A stretch of 64,000 bases of DNA from Clostridium tagluense. Lineage in GTDB: Bacteria; Bacillota; Clostridia; Clostridiales; Clostridiaceae. Position 1 is the first letter of the stretch; every line of letters begins with the position of its first letter. Location: contig NZ_BHYK01000016.1 of NCBI RefSeq assembly GCF_003865095.1, positions 20,728 to 84,727 of the forward strand, given 5' to 3'. The position numbers and the translations under genes were made by a program. Below the pieces are notes generated by a model that saw nothing but the letters and a program-made list of their open reading frames with translations, was not told the DNA's origin and made no database searches. Below, piece by piece: positions 1-8,470 of the stretch.

Positions 1-838
1 CATACTACTTGCAAGCAGAGTTGGAGTAGGATATATAGTAGTATTCTTAAACAAAGCAGATATGGTAGATGATCCAGAATTATTAGAACTTGTTGAAATG
101 GAAGTAAGAGAACTATTAAGTGAGTATGACTTCCCAGGTGATGATATTCCAATAGTAACAGGATCAGCATTAAAAGCATTAGAAAATCCAACAGGCGAAG
201 AAGCATCAAAATGCATATTCGAATTAATGGAAGCTGTAGATACTTACATCCCAACACCAACAAGAGCAACAGATAAACCATTCTTAATGCCAGTAGAAGA
301 TGTATTCACAATTACAGGTAGAGGAACAGTTGCTACAGGAAGAGTTGAAACTGGTATACTTAAGGTTGGAGAAGAAGTAGAAATCGTTGGACTTAGCGAA
401 GATAAAAGAAAAGTTGTATGTACTGGAGTTGAGATGTTTAGAAAGCTTCTAGACCAAGCAATGGCAGGAGACAACATCGGAGCGTTATTAAGAGGAGTAC
501 AAAGAACTGATATTCAAAGAGGTCAAGTACTTTCAAAACCAGGTTCAATACATCCACATGATAAATTTGTAGGTCAAGTATATGTACTTAAAAAAGAAGA
601 AGGCGGAAGACATACTCCATTCTTCGACGGATATAGGCCACAATTTTACTTCAGAACAACTGATGTAACTGGATCAATCAAATTACCAGATGGAATGGAA
701 ATGGTAATGCCAGGAGATCACATAGATATGAATGTTGAATTAATTACTCAAGTAGCAATGGACGAAGGACTAAGATTTGCTATTAGAGAAGGCGGAAGAA
801 CAGTAGGTTCAGGCGTTGTTACTTCAATAGTTAAATAA
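1..838 (+). CDS. tuf: Elongation factor Tu, first copy (5' end outside window)
   Basis: EF-Tu is the GTPase that delivers aminoacyl-tRNA to the ribosome. The gene enters from the left edge: base 1 is the third base of a His codon and the reading frame continues from base 2, so the ATG at 62 is internal, not the start. What remains covers the end of the G domain (NKAD motif near the left edge) and all of domains 2 and 3, ending in the usual TSIVK-type tail. Compared with the complete second copy at 15662-16855, I count six base differences over this stretch (positions 1, 349, 484, 637, 691, 763), all synonymous, so the proteins are identical here. Identity stops a few bases after the stop codon. 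Confidence 0.98.
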   Translation, partial: ILLASRVGVGYIVVFLNKADMVDDPELLELVEMEVRELLSEYDFPGDDIPIVTGSALKALENPTGEEASKCIFELMEAVDTYIPTPTRATDKPFLMPVEDVFTITGRGTVATGRVETGILKVGEEVEIVGLSEDKRKVVCTGVEMFRKLLDQAMAGDNIGALLRGVQRTDIQRGQVLSKPGSIHPHDKFVGQVYVLKKEEGGRHTPFFDGYRPQFYFRTTDVTGSIKLPDGMEMVMPGDHIDMNVELITQVAMDEGLRFAIREGGRTVGSGVVTSIVK

Positions 839-875
839 TACAAAAAAACAAGACACAATTATAATTAGATATAAA

Positions 876-905
876 CTAGGGCTAAGTTTTAGGCTTAGTT
901 CCTAG
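876..905 (+). other. Hairpin downstream of tuf copy 1
   Basis: CTAGG-CTAAG pairs with CTTAG-CCTAG around a short loop. It could end or process the tuf transcript, but no U-run follows, so it is not a standard intrinsic terminator. Confidence 0.4.
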
Positions 906-974
906 AAAATAAAAATGAATGTTAAATTGTAGGTAAAAGGAACGTTTAATGAAAAAACACCTTGAACTAATCCA

Positions 975-1003
975 TTGACATATCTATTAAGTTGTGATAA
1001 ATT
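975..1003 (+). promoter_or_regulatory. Sigma-A promoter for rpmG-secE-nusG
   Basis: A perfect -35 TTGACA (975-980) is separated by 17 bp from a -10 TAAATT (998-1003). Transcription would start about 80 bases upstream of rpmG. It lies after the tuf gene, so this unit can be expressed separately from the upstream one. Confidence 0.8.
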
Positions 1004-1093
1004 GTTTAAGTAAAATAAAAAATACAAAAGATAGCATAATGCTTGTTTTGCATTGGCTTTCTTCAATAGATGGAAAACCGGGAGGTGTAGATT

Positions 1094-1243
1094 GTGAGAG
1101 TAAAAGTAACCTTAGCATGTACTGATTGCAAACAGAGAAATTACAATACAATGAAAAACAAAAAAAATAACCCAGACAGAATAGAAATGAAAAAATACTG
1201 TAAGTTCTGCCACAAACATACACTTCATAAAGAGACAAAATAA
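1094..1243 (+). CDS. rpmG: 50S ribosomal protein L33 (zinc form)
   Basis: This 49-residue protein starts at GTG 1094, with a GGGAGGTG ribosome binding site 6-7 bases upstream. It has two Cys pairs, CTDC near residue 9 and CKFC near residue 36, so it is the zinc-binding (C+) form of L33. L33 sits near the E site of the large subunit. The position directly before secE and nusG is the usual one in Firmicutes. Confidence 0.95.
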   Translation: MRVKVTLACTDCKQRNYNTMKNKKNNPDRIEMKKYCKFCHKHTLHKETK

Positions 1244-1282
1244 TACAGCATAAAACACAAAACGTTGGGGGATGTGAATGAA

Positions 1283-1507
1283 ATGGCTGTTAATGGTAAC
1301 ATTAAAGTAAAAGAAGAATCAACCCAAAAAGGAATAGTTAAGTTTTTCAAGGACCTTAAGGCAGAAGCGAAAAGAATAACTTGGCCTTCAAAAAAAGACA
1401 TTCAAAAGGCAACTATTGCAGTGGCAAGTTTTTCTTTTATTTTTGTAATCTTTGTGGGTTTGTTGGATTCTGGTTTTAATAACCTCTATAAACTAATCTT
1501 TAAATAA
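1283..1507 (+). CDS. secE: Preprotein translocase subunit SecE
   Basis: The protein is about 74 residues with one C-terminal membrane segment (roughly residues 44-66) preceded by the SecE-typical amphipathic stretch containing KRITWPSKK. SecE clamps SecY in the Sec channel. I chose ATG 1283 because the GGGGGA at 1267-1272 sits 10 bases upstream; TTG 1265 and GTG 1274 in the same frame overlap or crowd that site. The charged N-terminus (KVKEES) is soluble and poorly conserved in the family. Confidence 0.95.
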   Translation: MAVNGNIKVKEESTQKGIVKFFKDLKAEAKRITWPSKKDIQKATIAVASFSFIFVIFVGLLDSGFNNLYKLIFK

Positions 1508-1515
1508 GGTAAAAA

Positions 1516-1545
1516 AAGGAGGTAGGGGACGGAGTACTCCACCCT
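1516..1545 (+). promoter_or_regulatory. Remote SD plus hairpin in nusG leader
   Basis: A strong SD (AAGGAGG, 1516-1522) lies 30 bases before the nusG ATG, too far for normal initiation, and no other SD is nearer. Between them is a hairpin: AGGG (1524-1527) pairs with CCCT (1542-1545) and GGA (1531-1533) pairs with TCC (1538-1540), with GTAC at the tip. Folding removes 22 bases and leaves about 8 unpaired bases between SD and ATG. A TAA in frame at 1547 rules out a start between them. Confidence 0.6.
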
Positions 1546-1552
1546 TTAAGTT

Positions 1553-2074
1553 ATGGCAGATAAAGCTAAATGGTATGTTGTACATACATATTCTGGTTAT
1601 GAAAATAAAGTTAAAGCCAACCTAGAAAAAGCAATTGAAAATAGAAATCTTGAGGAATATGTACATGACATTCAAGTTCCTATGGAAGAAGTAGTTGAAG
1701 TAAAGGATGGAAAGAAAAAAATAACTTTTAAAAAAGTGTTTCCAGGTTATGTAATGGTTAAAATGCTTATGACAGATGAATCATGGTATATAGTTAGAAA
1801 TACTAGAGGCGTAACAGGGTTCGTAGGACCAGGTTCTAAGCCGGTGGCTCTTACTGAAGATGAAGTCAGAACTATGGGAATAGCAGAAAAAGTAATAGTT
1901 GTTGACTACGAAGTTGGTGAGAACATTCAGGTGATATTTGGACCTTTAGAAGGATTTGTTGCATTAATACAAGAAATTCATTTGGATAAGCAGAAAGTTA
2001 AAGCACTTATTAATATGTTTGGCAGAGAAACACCTGTTGAACTAGAATTTAATCAAATACAAAAATTAGACTAG
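1553..2074 (+). CDS. nusG: Transcription termination/antitermination factor NusG
   Basis: NusG binds RNA polymerase and couples transcription with Rho, ribosomes or pausing signals. The 173-residue length is normal. The NGN domain occupies about residues 5-110 (WYVVHTYSGYE at the start, FPGYVMV in the middle, the RNTRGVTGFVG segment), followed by a KOW domain (about 122-170, EGFVALIQEI). The start ATG 1553 gives the conserved MADKAKWYVVHT-type N-terminus. Its SD is unusually remote; see the hairpin entry just upstream. Confidence 0.97.
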   Translation: MADKAKWYVVHTYSGYENKVKANLEKAIENRNLEEYVHDIQVPMEEVVEVKDGKKKITFKKVFPGYVMVKMLMTDESWYIVRNTRGVTGFVGPGSKPVALTEDEVRTMGIAEKVIVVDYEVGENIQVIFGPLEGFVALIQEIHLDKQKVKALINMFGRETPVELEFNQIQKLD

Positions 2075-2079
2075 GTACT

Positions 2080-2110
2080 AAGTGGGAGGATTTTAATCCG
2101 CATTACCACA
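2080..2110 (+). promoter_or_regulatory. L1-binding mRNA mimic upstream of rplK
   Basis: GTGGGAGG (2082-2089) and TACCAC (2104-2109) with CC between them reproduce the two strands of the 23S rRNA site bound by ribosomal protein L1 (GUGGGAGG / AAAUACCAC). The GTGG and CCAC arms can pair. The rplK SD (TAGGAGG) follows after a few bases, so bound L1 could block initiation. A second copy precedes rplA. Confidence 0.8.
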
Positions 2111-2129
2111 ATATAGGAGGTATAAACTC

Positions 2130-2555
2130 ATGGCTAAGAAAATAACAGGAATGATAAAACTTCAACTTCCTGCAGGAAAAGCAACACCAGCACCACCGGT
2201 TGGTCCAGCACTTGGACAACACGGAGTTAATATTATGGGATTCTGTAAAGAATTCAATGCAAAAACTGCTGATCAACCAGGAATGATAATACCAGTAGTA
2301 ATAACAGTATATCAAGATAGATCTTTTAGTTTCATATTAAAAACTCCACCAGCAGCTATACTATTAAAGAAAGCGGTTGGACTTGAAAGTGGTTCAGGAG
2401 TTCCAAACAAAACTAAAATTGCAACAGTTTCTAAAGCTAAAGTAAGAGAAATAGCAGAACTTAAGATGCCAGATTTAAATGCAGCATCAATTGAAGCTGC
2501 TATGAGTATGATAGCTGGAACAGCAAGAAGTATGGGAATAGTTGTAGAAGAATAA
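2130..2555 (+). CDS. rplK: 50S ribosomal protein L11
   Basis: L11 forms the base of the GTPase-associated centre on 23S rRNA. Length 141 is standard. The proline-rich [13 protein letters not shown] stretch (about residues 21-33) that faces translation factors is present, as is the C-terminal rRNA-binding domain ending in [12 protein letters not shown]. It starts at ATG 2130 with SD TAGGAGG 9 bases upstream. It is followed by rplA, probably in one transcript regulated by L1. Confidence 0.98.
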   Translation: MAKKITGMIKLQLPAGKATPAPPVGPALGQHGVNIMGFCKEFNAKTADQPGMIIPVVITVYQDRSFSFILKTPPAAILLKKAVGLESGSGVPNKTKIATVSKAKVREIAELKMPDLNAASIEAAMSMIAGTARSMGIVVEE

Positions 2556-2569
2556 AATTCTATAAATTA

Positions 2570-2598
2570 CGTGGGAGGTAAAAACCGTTATAACCACG
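2570..2598 (+). promoter_or_regulatory. L1-binding mRNA mimic upstream of rplA
   Basis: CGTGGGAGG (2570-2578) faces ACC and AACCACG (2592-2598); CGTGG and CCACG pair perfectly. The layout matches the element before rplK and the L1 site of 23S rRNA. The rplA SD (GAAGGAGG) begins directly at its 3' edge, so L1 binding should compete with ribosomes on its own message. Confidence 0.8.
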
Positions 2599-2613
2599 AA
2601 GGAGGATACTAAT

Positions 2614-3303
2614 ATGGGAAAAAATTACATAGAGAGTTCAAAGCTTGTAGATAAAACAGCTCTATATACACCAACAGAAGCTATGGAAATTGCGGTGAAA
2701 ACTGCTAAGGCTAAATTTGATGAAACTATCGAGCTTGCTGTAAGTCTTGGTGTTGATCCAAGGCATGCAGATCAACAAGTTAGAGGAGCAGTAGTGCTTC
2801 CTCATGGAACAGGTAAAACAGTTAGAGTTCTAGTTTTTGCTAAGGGCGAAAAAGCTAAAGAAGCAGAACTTGCAGGCGCTGACTTTGTTGGAAATGATGA
2901 GTTAGTTGATAAAATTCAAAAAGAAAATTGGTTTGAGTTTGATGTAGTTGTTGCTACACCAGATATGATGGGTGTTGTTGGTAAATTAGGTAGAGTGTTA
3001 GGACCTAAAGGATTAATGCCGAATCCAAAGTCAGGAACAGTAACATTTGATGTTACTAGAGCAATAAATGAAATAAAAGCTGGTAAAGTTGAGTATAGAG
3101 TCGATAAAACTTCTATAATTCATGTACCACTTGGAAAAGCATCTTTTGGCGCTGAAAAATTAGTTCAAAACTTCCATGCTTTAATGGAAGCAGTAGTTAA
3201 AGCTAAACCAGCAGCAGCAAAAGGACAATACTTAAAGTCAGTATCAGTTTCTAGTACAATGGGACCTGGAATAAAAGTTAATCAATCTAAAGTATTAGAT
3301 TAG
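2614..3303 (+). CDS. rplA: 50S ribosomal protein L1
   Basis: L1 forms the mobile stalk at the E site and is a classical translational repressor of its own operon. The 229-residue length is typical. The two-domain fold is recognisable by [13 protein letters not shown] (about residues 52-64) and the conserved [18 protein letters not shown] segment (about 127-144). Starts at ATG 2614 with SD GGAGG 8-9 bases upstream. It is preceded by its own presumed binding site. Confidence 0.98.
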   Translation: MGKNYIESSKLVDKTALYTPTEAMEIAVKTAKAKFDETIELAVSLGVDPRHADQQVRGAVVLPHGTGKTVRVLVFAKGEKAKEAELAGADFVGNDELVDKIQKENWFEFDVVVATPDMMGVVGKLGRVLGPKGLMPNPKSGTVTFDVTRAINEIKAGKVEYRVDKTSIIHVPLGKASFGAEKLVQNFHALMEAVVKAKPAAAKGQYLKSVSVSSTMGPGIKVNQSKVLD

Positions 3304-3305
3304 TA

Positions 3306-3334
3306 TTGACAAATTGACTTAAGCATGGTACAAT
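3306..3334 (+). promoter_or_regulatory. Sigma-A promoter for rplJ-rplL
   Basis: A perfect TTGACA (3306-3311), a 17-bp spacer and TACAAT (3329-3334). It begins directly after the rplA stop, which separates rplJL transcription from rplKA. Confidence 0.85.
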
Positions 3335-3347
3335 TCACAAAGTAAAA

Positions 3348-3475
3348 TAGATAATATTCCGTAGATAGTAGGTGCGAAAGCGTAAAAGACAACATACCTA
3401 CCGAGGATTCCAATAAATGTACTTTTGTACGGATATTAGGTCTCTTCGTGTCTGCGGAGAGATCTTATTTTTTAT
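3348..3475 (+). promoter_or_regulatory. Ribosomal protein L10 leader
   Basis: The leader contains the paired arms GTAGGTGC / CATACCTACCGAGG flanking GAAAGC, the signature of the Firmicute L10 leader, in which the L10(L12)4 complex binds the rplJL transcript. It ends in an attenuator hairpin (next entry). Binding would favour the terminator, giving feedback on L10/L12 supply. Confidence 0.85.
3438..3475 (+). terminator. Attenuator terminator of the L10 leader
   Basis: AGGTCTCTTCG (3438-3448) pairs with CGGAGAGATCT (3455-3465), an 11-bp stem with two G-U pairs and a 6-base loop, followed by TATTTTTTAT. It lies between the L10-binding part and the rplJ SD, as expected for transcription attenuation. 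Confidence 0.8.
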
Positions 3476-3510
3476 AAAGCAGTTAAAAACTGTGAGGAGG
3501 TGCATACACA

Positions 3511-4011
3511 GTGTTAAGCAATAATAGACAATTAAAAGAAGCTAAAGTAGCAGAAATAAAAGAAAAATTAGAAAAAGCTCAAGGTGTAGTACTTAGCCAA
3601 TATCAAGGTCTAAATGTAGAAGATGATACACTACTAAGAAAAAACCTTAGAGAAGCTGGAGTGGAATATAAAGTTTATAAAAACACACTAGTTATTCTAG
3701 CAGCTAGAGAATTAGGAATTGAAGGTATAGTAACACACCTAAAAGGTTCTATTTCAATAGCGTTCGGATATGAAGAACCAACAGTTGCAGCTAGAATTTT
3801 AAATGAATTTGCAAAAACTCATAAGAAATTAGAGCTTAAAGCAGCTATAATCCAAGGAGAAATATTTGATGCTGCTCAAGTTAATCAATTGGCATCAATA
3901 CCACCAAGAAATGTTCTTATTGCAAAATTACTTGGAAGCTTCAAAGCTCCAATATCAAATCTTGCATACGTATTGAACTCAATTAAAGAACAAAAAGAAT
4001 TAGCAGAGTAA
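3511..4011 (+). CDS. rplJ: 50S ribosomal protein L10
   Basis: L10 anchors the L7/L12 dimers on the stalk. The 166-residue protein starts at GTG 3511 with SD GAGGAGG about 11 bases upstream. The N-terminal rRNA/L11-side domain holds [10 protein letters not shown] and YKVYKNTL; the C-terminal helix (about residues 135-166) is the L12-binding spine. Confidence 0.97.
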   Translation: MLSNNRQLKEAKVAEIKEKLEKAQGVVLSQYQGLNVEDDTLLRKNLREAGVEYKVYKNTLVILAARELGIEGIVTHLKGSISIAFGYEEPTVAARILNEFAKTHKKLELKAAIIQGEIFDAAQVNQLASIPPRNVLIAKLLGSFKAPISNLAYVLNSIKEQKELAE

Positions 4012-4109
4012 TTTTAAAATTATTAGGCTGAAACAAATAGTTTTGATTGATTCAAACTATTAAGAAAAATAAAACATATATATGAAAAAAATTCGGAGGT
4101 GCATTTATA

Positions 4110-4469
4110 ATGACAAGAGAAGAAATTATTCAAGCTGTAAAAGATATGAGTGTTTTAGAATTAAACGAATTGGTAAAAGCTTGCGAAGAGGAATTTGGCG
4201 TAAGTGCTGCAGCACCAGTTGCAGCTGCAGGAGCTGCTACAGCTTCTGCTGAAGAAAAAACTGAATTTGATGTAATTTTAACTAGTGCTGGCCCTAACAA
4301 AATTAAAGTTATTAAAATTGTTAGAGAATTAACAGGACTTGGATTAAAAGAAGCTAAAGATATAGTTGATGGAGCTCCTAAAACAATTAAAGAAGCTGTA
4401 AACAAAGAAGATGCTGAATCTATAAAAGCTAAACTTGAAGAAGTTGGCGGCGGAGTAGAAATAAAATAA
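4110..4469 (+). CDS. rplL: 50S ribosomal protein L7/L12
   Basis: This acidic stalk protein recruits translational GTPases. It has the N-terminal dimerisation domain (about residues 1-32), an Ala-rich hinge ([13 protein letters not shown], about 33-46) and the C-terminal factor-binding domain with [16 protein letters not shown]. Length 119 is usual. The terminator directly downstream ends the rplJL unit. Confidence 0.98.
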   Translation: MTREEIIQAVKDMSVLELNELVKACEEEFGVSAAAPVAAAGAATASAEEKTEFDVILTSAGPNKIKVIKIVRELTGLGLKEAKDIVDGAPKTIKEAVNKEDAESIKAKLEEVGGGVEIK

Positions 4470-4484
4470 TTTTATTATAAAATG

Positions 4485-4517
4485 AGGGTACTTTTTATTA
4501 AGAGTGCCCTTTTTTTG
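4485..4517 (+). terminator. Intrinsic terminator after rplL
   Basis: AGGGTACT (4485-4492) pairs with AGTGCCCT (4503-4510), followed by a run of T to 4516. Confidence 0.85.
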
Positions 4518-4527
4518 AAATGTTATG

Positions 4528-4556
4528 TTGACATAGAAATATAATTATGATAATAT
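4528..4556 (+). promoter_or_regulatory. Sigma-A promoter for rpoBC
   Basis: TTGACA (4528-4533), 17-bp spacer, TAATAT (4551-4556). It follows the rplL terminator and leaves a leader of about 170 bases before rpoB. Confidence 0.85.
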
Positions 4557-4671
4557 AGCATAATGCACTGGAAATTAGTAGTTTATCATTAAAAAAAATG
4601 TAATTACTGATAAAAGTGAATTAAATTAACAAAAATGGTTATAATAACATGATGAAAATGTGTGAATCCAG

Positions 4672-4703
4672 AAACACAAAGTCCTAGGGGAAGGTGTGTT
4701 TTT
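4672..4703 (+). other. Hairpin in rpoB leader
   Basis: AAACACA (4672-4678) pairs with TGTGTTT (4695-4701) around a 16-base loop containing CCTAGG, followed by two more T. It could be a weak attenuator or a leader structure of rpoBC; nothing else in the leader is recognisable. Confidence 0.35.
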
Positions 4704-4736
4704 GGTTATTTTAGTTTATACAAGGGGTGAAAGCTG

Positions 4737-7700
4737 ATGGTACATCCTGTCCAATTAGGTAAAAGAACAAGAATGAGTTTTTCAAAAATAAGAGAAGTAA
4801 CTGATATGCCGAATTTAATTGAAATACAGTTAGACTCTTATAATTGGTTTTTAAAAGAAGGACTTCAAGAGGTTTTTGACGATATAAATCCTATTCAGGA
4901 TTATACAGGAAATCTTGTTCTAGAGTTTGTAGGATACAAACTTGATACAGATAATATCAAGTATTCGGAAGAGCAATGTAAAGAAAGAGATACAACATAC
5001 GCAGCTCCTCTAAAAGTTAAAGTTAGATTGCGTAATAATGAAACTGGTGAAATCAAAGAGCAAGAAGTCTTTATGGGAGATTTCCCACTTATGACACCTC
5101 AAGGAACATTTGTTATTAATGGAGCGGAAAGAGTTATAGTAAGTCAATTAGTTAGATCTCCAGGGGTTTACTACAATTATTCTGTTGATAAAACAGGAAA
5201 AAAACTTTATTCCTCAACAGTAATTCCAAATAGAGGAGCATGGCTTGAGTATGAAACAGATTCTAATGATATTGTTTATATTAGAATTGACAAGACAAGA
5301 AAACTGCCTATAAGTATTTTGGCTAGAGCTATGATGGATAATGGTAGTGATTTAGACTTACATGAATTATTAGGTGAGGAAGAAAGACTAACAGCAACCA
5401 TAGAAAAAGACAATACAAAAACAAGAGAAGAAGCGCTGATAGAAATATATAAGAGGCTAAGACCAGGCGAACCACCTACAGTGGATAGTGCGGTATCTCT
5501 TATTGATTCATTATTCTTTGATGCAAAAAGATATGATTTATCAAGAGTTGGTAGATACAAGTTTAATAAGAAGTTATCAATTAATCACAGAATTGCAAAC
5601 CAAATTGCTGCTGAGAATATTGTTAACCCTATAACTGGTGAAGTTATAGTTGAAAAAGATGAAAAAATAGACAGAGAAACTGCTCTAGACATTCAAAACT
5701 TGGGAATCAATGTAGTAGATCTTCAAGTAGAGGATAAAGTGATAAGAGTTATAGGAAATAACTTTGTCAACATTAATAAAGTAGTTAAATTTGATATATC
5801 TGATCTTAATATTAGGGAAATGGTTCACTATCCAACCCTAAAAGGAATATTAGATAATTTCAGTGACGAAGAATCAATTAAAGAGCAAATTAAAATTAAT
5901 AAAAGTAGATTAATACCAAAACATATAATTAAAGATGATATGTATGCTACAGTGAGCTACGAGTTAGGACTAACTTATGATATCGGTTATATTGATGATA
6001 TTGATCATTTAGGAAATAGAAGAATTAGATCTGTAGGAGAACTTTTACAGAACCAATTTAGAATAGGATTATCTAGAATGGAACGAGTTGTAAAAGAAAG
6101 AATGACAATTCAGGACCAAGAAGGAATAACACCTCAAGCACTTATAAATATCAGGCCAGTAGCTGCAGCTATAAAAGAATTTTTTGGAAGTTCACAACTT
6201 TCTCAATTCATGGATCAAACAAATCCATTATCAGAACTTACCAATAAAAGAAGGTTATCTGCACTGGGACCAGGTGGACTTTCAAGAGAGAGAGCTGGAT
6301 TTGAAGTTAGAGACGTTCATTACTCCCATTATGGTAGAATGTGTCCTATAGAAACTCCAGAAGGACCTAACATAGGTCTTATTAACTCTCTTGCTAGTTA
6401 TGCTAAAGTAAATGAATATGGTTTTATTGAAACACCATATAGGGTTGTTGATAAGAAAACATTAGTAGTTACAAAAAAAATTATTTATATGACTGCAGAT
6501 GAAGAAGATTTATATTTAGTAGCACAGGCAAGTGAACCAATTGGTGAAGATGGTACTTTTGTAGATAAAAAAGTAACTGTAAGAGCTAAGCAGGAAGTAA
6601 TGGTTGTTCCAAAAGAAGAAGTAGATCTTATGGATATATCACCAAGGCAAATAGTTTCTGTTGCTACAGCAATGATTCCTTTTCTTGAAAATGATGATGC
6701 CAGTCGTGCTCTAATGGGTTCTAACATGCAACGTCAAGCAGTACCACTATTAAAATCTCAAGCGCCATTTGTTGGTACAGGGATAGAATACAGAGCAGCA
6801 GTAGATTCAGGTGTTCTTCCAAAGGCTAAAAATGCAGGTGTAGTTGAGTATGTAAGTGCAAATGAAATTAAGGTAAGAAGAGACTCAGATAATGAGCTAG
6901 ATACTTATAAAATTCTTAAGTTTAAGAGATCAAATCAAGGTACATGTATAAATCAAAGACCTATAGTTAATAAAGGTGAAAAAGTTGGAGTAAATACAGT
7001 ACTTGCAGATGGACCTTCAACGGACCTTGGAGAAATAGCTTTAGGTAAGAACATTCGTATTGGATTTGTAACTTGGGAAGGCTATAACTATGAGGATGCA
7101 ATGTTAATATCTGAAGAACTTGTTCGTGATGATATATTTACTTCAGTTCATATTGAAGAATACGAATCAGAAGCAAGAGACACGAAACTAGGACCAGAAG
7201 AAATAACTAGAGACATTCCTAATGTCGGTGAAGATGCACTTAAAGACATAGATGAGGGCGGAATAATAAGAATAGGTGCTGAAGTAAGATCTGGAGATAT
7301 CCTGGTTGGAAAAGTAACTCCTAAGGGAGAAACCGAACTTACAGCAGAGGAAAGATTATTAAGAGCGATATTTGGTGAAAAGGCAAGAGAAGTAAGAGAT
7401 ACATCACTTAGAGTGCCACATGGCGAAGCTGGAATAATAGTTGACGTTAAAGTGTTCACTAGAGAAAATGGTGATGAACTTCCACCAGGTGTAAATGAAC
7501 TAGTTAGATGTTATATAGCTCAAAAAAGAAAGATATCTGTGGGAGATAAGATGGCAGGAAGACATGGTAATAAAGGAGTTATCTCTAGAGTATTACCTGT
7601 AGAAGATATGCCGTTTTTACCTGATGGAAGGCCGCTTCAAATATGCTTAAATCCGCTTGGGGTTCCTTCACGTATGAATATAGGCCAGGTATTAGAAGTC

Positions 7701-8450
7701 CACTTAGGTTGGGCAGCTAGTGAGCTTGGTTGGCATATTGCAACACCAGTATTTGATGGTGCTCTTGAGGAAGAAATTGAAGCATGTCTGGAAAAAGCAG
7801 GATACCATGCAGATGGAAAAACTGACTTATATGATGGAAGAACAGGAGAAGCATTTGATAGCAGAGTTACTGTTGGATATATGTACATCTTAAAACTACA
7901 TCATTTGGTTGATGATAAAATACATGCTAGGTCAACAGGTCCATATTCTCTAGTAACTCAGCAACCATTAGGTGGTAAAGCTCAGTTTGGTGGCCAAAGA
8001 TTTGGAGAAATGGAAGTTTGGGCACTAGAAGCCTATGGTTCAGCTCATACTCTGCAAGAAATTTTAACAGTTAAATCTGATGATGTTGTAGGTAGAGTTA
8101 AAACTTATGAAGCGATAGTTAAAGGTGAAAATATTCCAGAACCTGGCGTGCCTGAATCCTTTAAAGTTCTTATAAAAGAACTACAAGCGTTATGTTTGAA
8201 CGTTAAAGTTCTTACTGACGATTTAGAAGAAATCAAACTAAAAGAATCAGTTGATGATGAAATTGAAGAATTAAATTTAAATGTTAACATAGAAGGATCA
8301 GAAGATATAATTCCTGAGGCACCAACGGAAGAGTACATTGAACTTATCGATGATGACGAAGAAGTAGACGTTGATATAAATTACGATGAAATACCCTTAG
8401 AAGAATTTGGTGAGGACTTAGAATTAAATGATTTTAATGATGAACATTAA
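4737..8450 (+). CDS. rpoB: RNA polymerase beta subunit
   Basis: This is the catalytic beta subunit of RNA polymerase, forming the active-site pincer with beta'. The 1237-residue protein is full length. The rifampicin region ([20 protein letters not shown] with [15 protein letters not shown]) shows the wild-type, drug-sensitive type of sequence. The conserved [10 protein letters not shown] and [20 protein letters not shown] blocks are intact. The last 60-70 residues form an unusually acidic tail rich in Asp and Glu. Starts at ATG 4737 after AAGGGGTG. rpoC follows after 20 bases. Confidence 0.99.
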   Translation: MVHPVQLGKRTRMSFSKIREVTDMPNLIEIQLDSYNWFLKEGLQEVFDDINPIQDYTGNLVLEFVGYKLDTDNIKYSEEQCKERDTTYAAPLKVKVRLRNNETGEIKEQEVFMGDFPLMTPQGTFVINGAERVIVSQLVRSPGVYYNYSVDKTGKKLYSSTVIPNRGAWLEYETDSNDIVYIRIDKTRKLPISILARAMMDNGSDLDLHELLGEEERLTATIEKDNTKTREEALIEIYKRLRPGEPPTVDSAVSLIDSLFFDAKRYDLSRVGRYKFNKKLSINHRIANQIAAENIVNPITGEVIVEKDEKIDRETALDIQNLGINVVDLQVEDKVIRVIGNNFVNINKVVKFDISDLNIREMVHYPTLKGILDNFSDEESIKEQIKINKSRLIPKHIIKDDMYATVSYELGLTYDIGYIDDIDHLGNRRIRSVGELLQNQFRIGLSRMERVVKERMTIQDQEGITPQALINIRPVAAAIKEFFGSSQLSQFMDQTNPLSELTNKRRLSALGPGGLSRERAGFEVRDVHYSHYGRMCPIETPEGPNIGLINSLASYAKVNEYGFIETPYRVVDKKTLVVTKKIIYMTADEEDLYLVAQASEPIGEDGTFVDKKVTVRAKQEVMVVPKEEVDLMDISPRQIVSVATAMIPFLENDDASRALMGSNMQRQAVPLLKSQAPFVGTGIEYRAAVDSGVLPKAKNAGVVEYVSANEIKVRRDSDNELDTYKILKFKRSNQGTCINQRPIVNKGEKVGVNTVLADGPSTDLGEIALGKNIRIGFVTWEGYNYEDAMLISEELVRDDIFTSVHIEEYESEARDTKLGPEEITRDIPNVGEDALKDIDEGGIIRIGAEVRSGDILVGKVTPKGETELTAEERLLRAIFGEKAREVRDTSLRVPHGEAGIIVDVKVFTRENGDELPPGVNELVRCYIAQKRKISVGDKMAGRHGNKGVISRVLPVEDMPFLPDGRPLQICLNPLGVPSRMNIGQVLEVHLGWAASELGWHIATPVFDGALEEEIEACLEKAGYHADGKTDLYDGRTGEAFDSRVTVGYMYILKLHHLVDDKIHARSTGPYSLVTQQPLGGKAQFGGQRFGEMEVWALEAYGSAHTLQEILTVKSDDVVGRVKTYEAIVKGENIPEPGVPESFKVLIKELQALCLNVKVLTDDLEEIKLKESVDDEIEELNLNVNIEGSEDIIPEAPTEEYIELIDDDEEVDVDINYDEIPLEEFGEDLELNDFNDEH

Positions 8451-8470
8451 TATGAAGGGAGGATGTACCC

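Noticed and set aside
62-838. ATG 62 as tuf start
   Set aside because: The frame is open to the window edge and matches the middle of the complete copy at 15662-16855, so the gene is truncated by the window.
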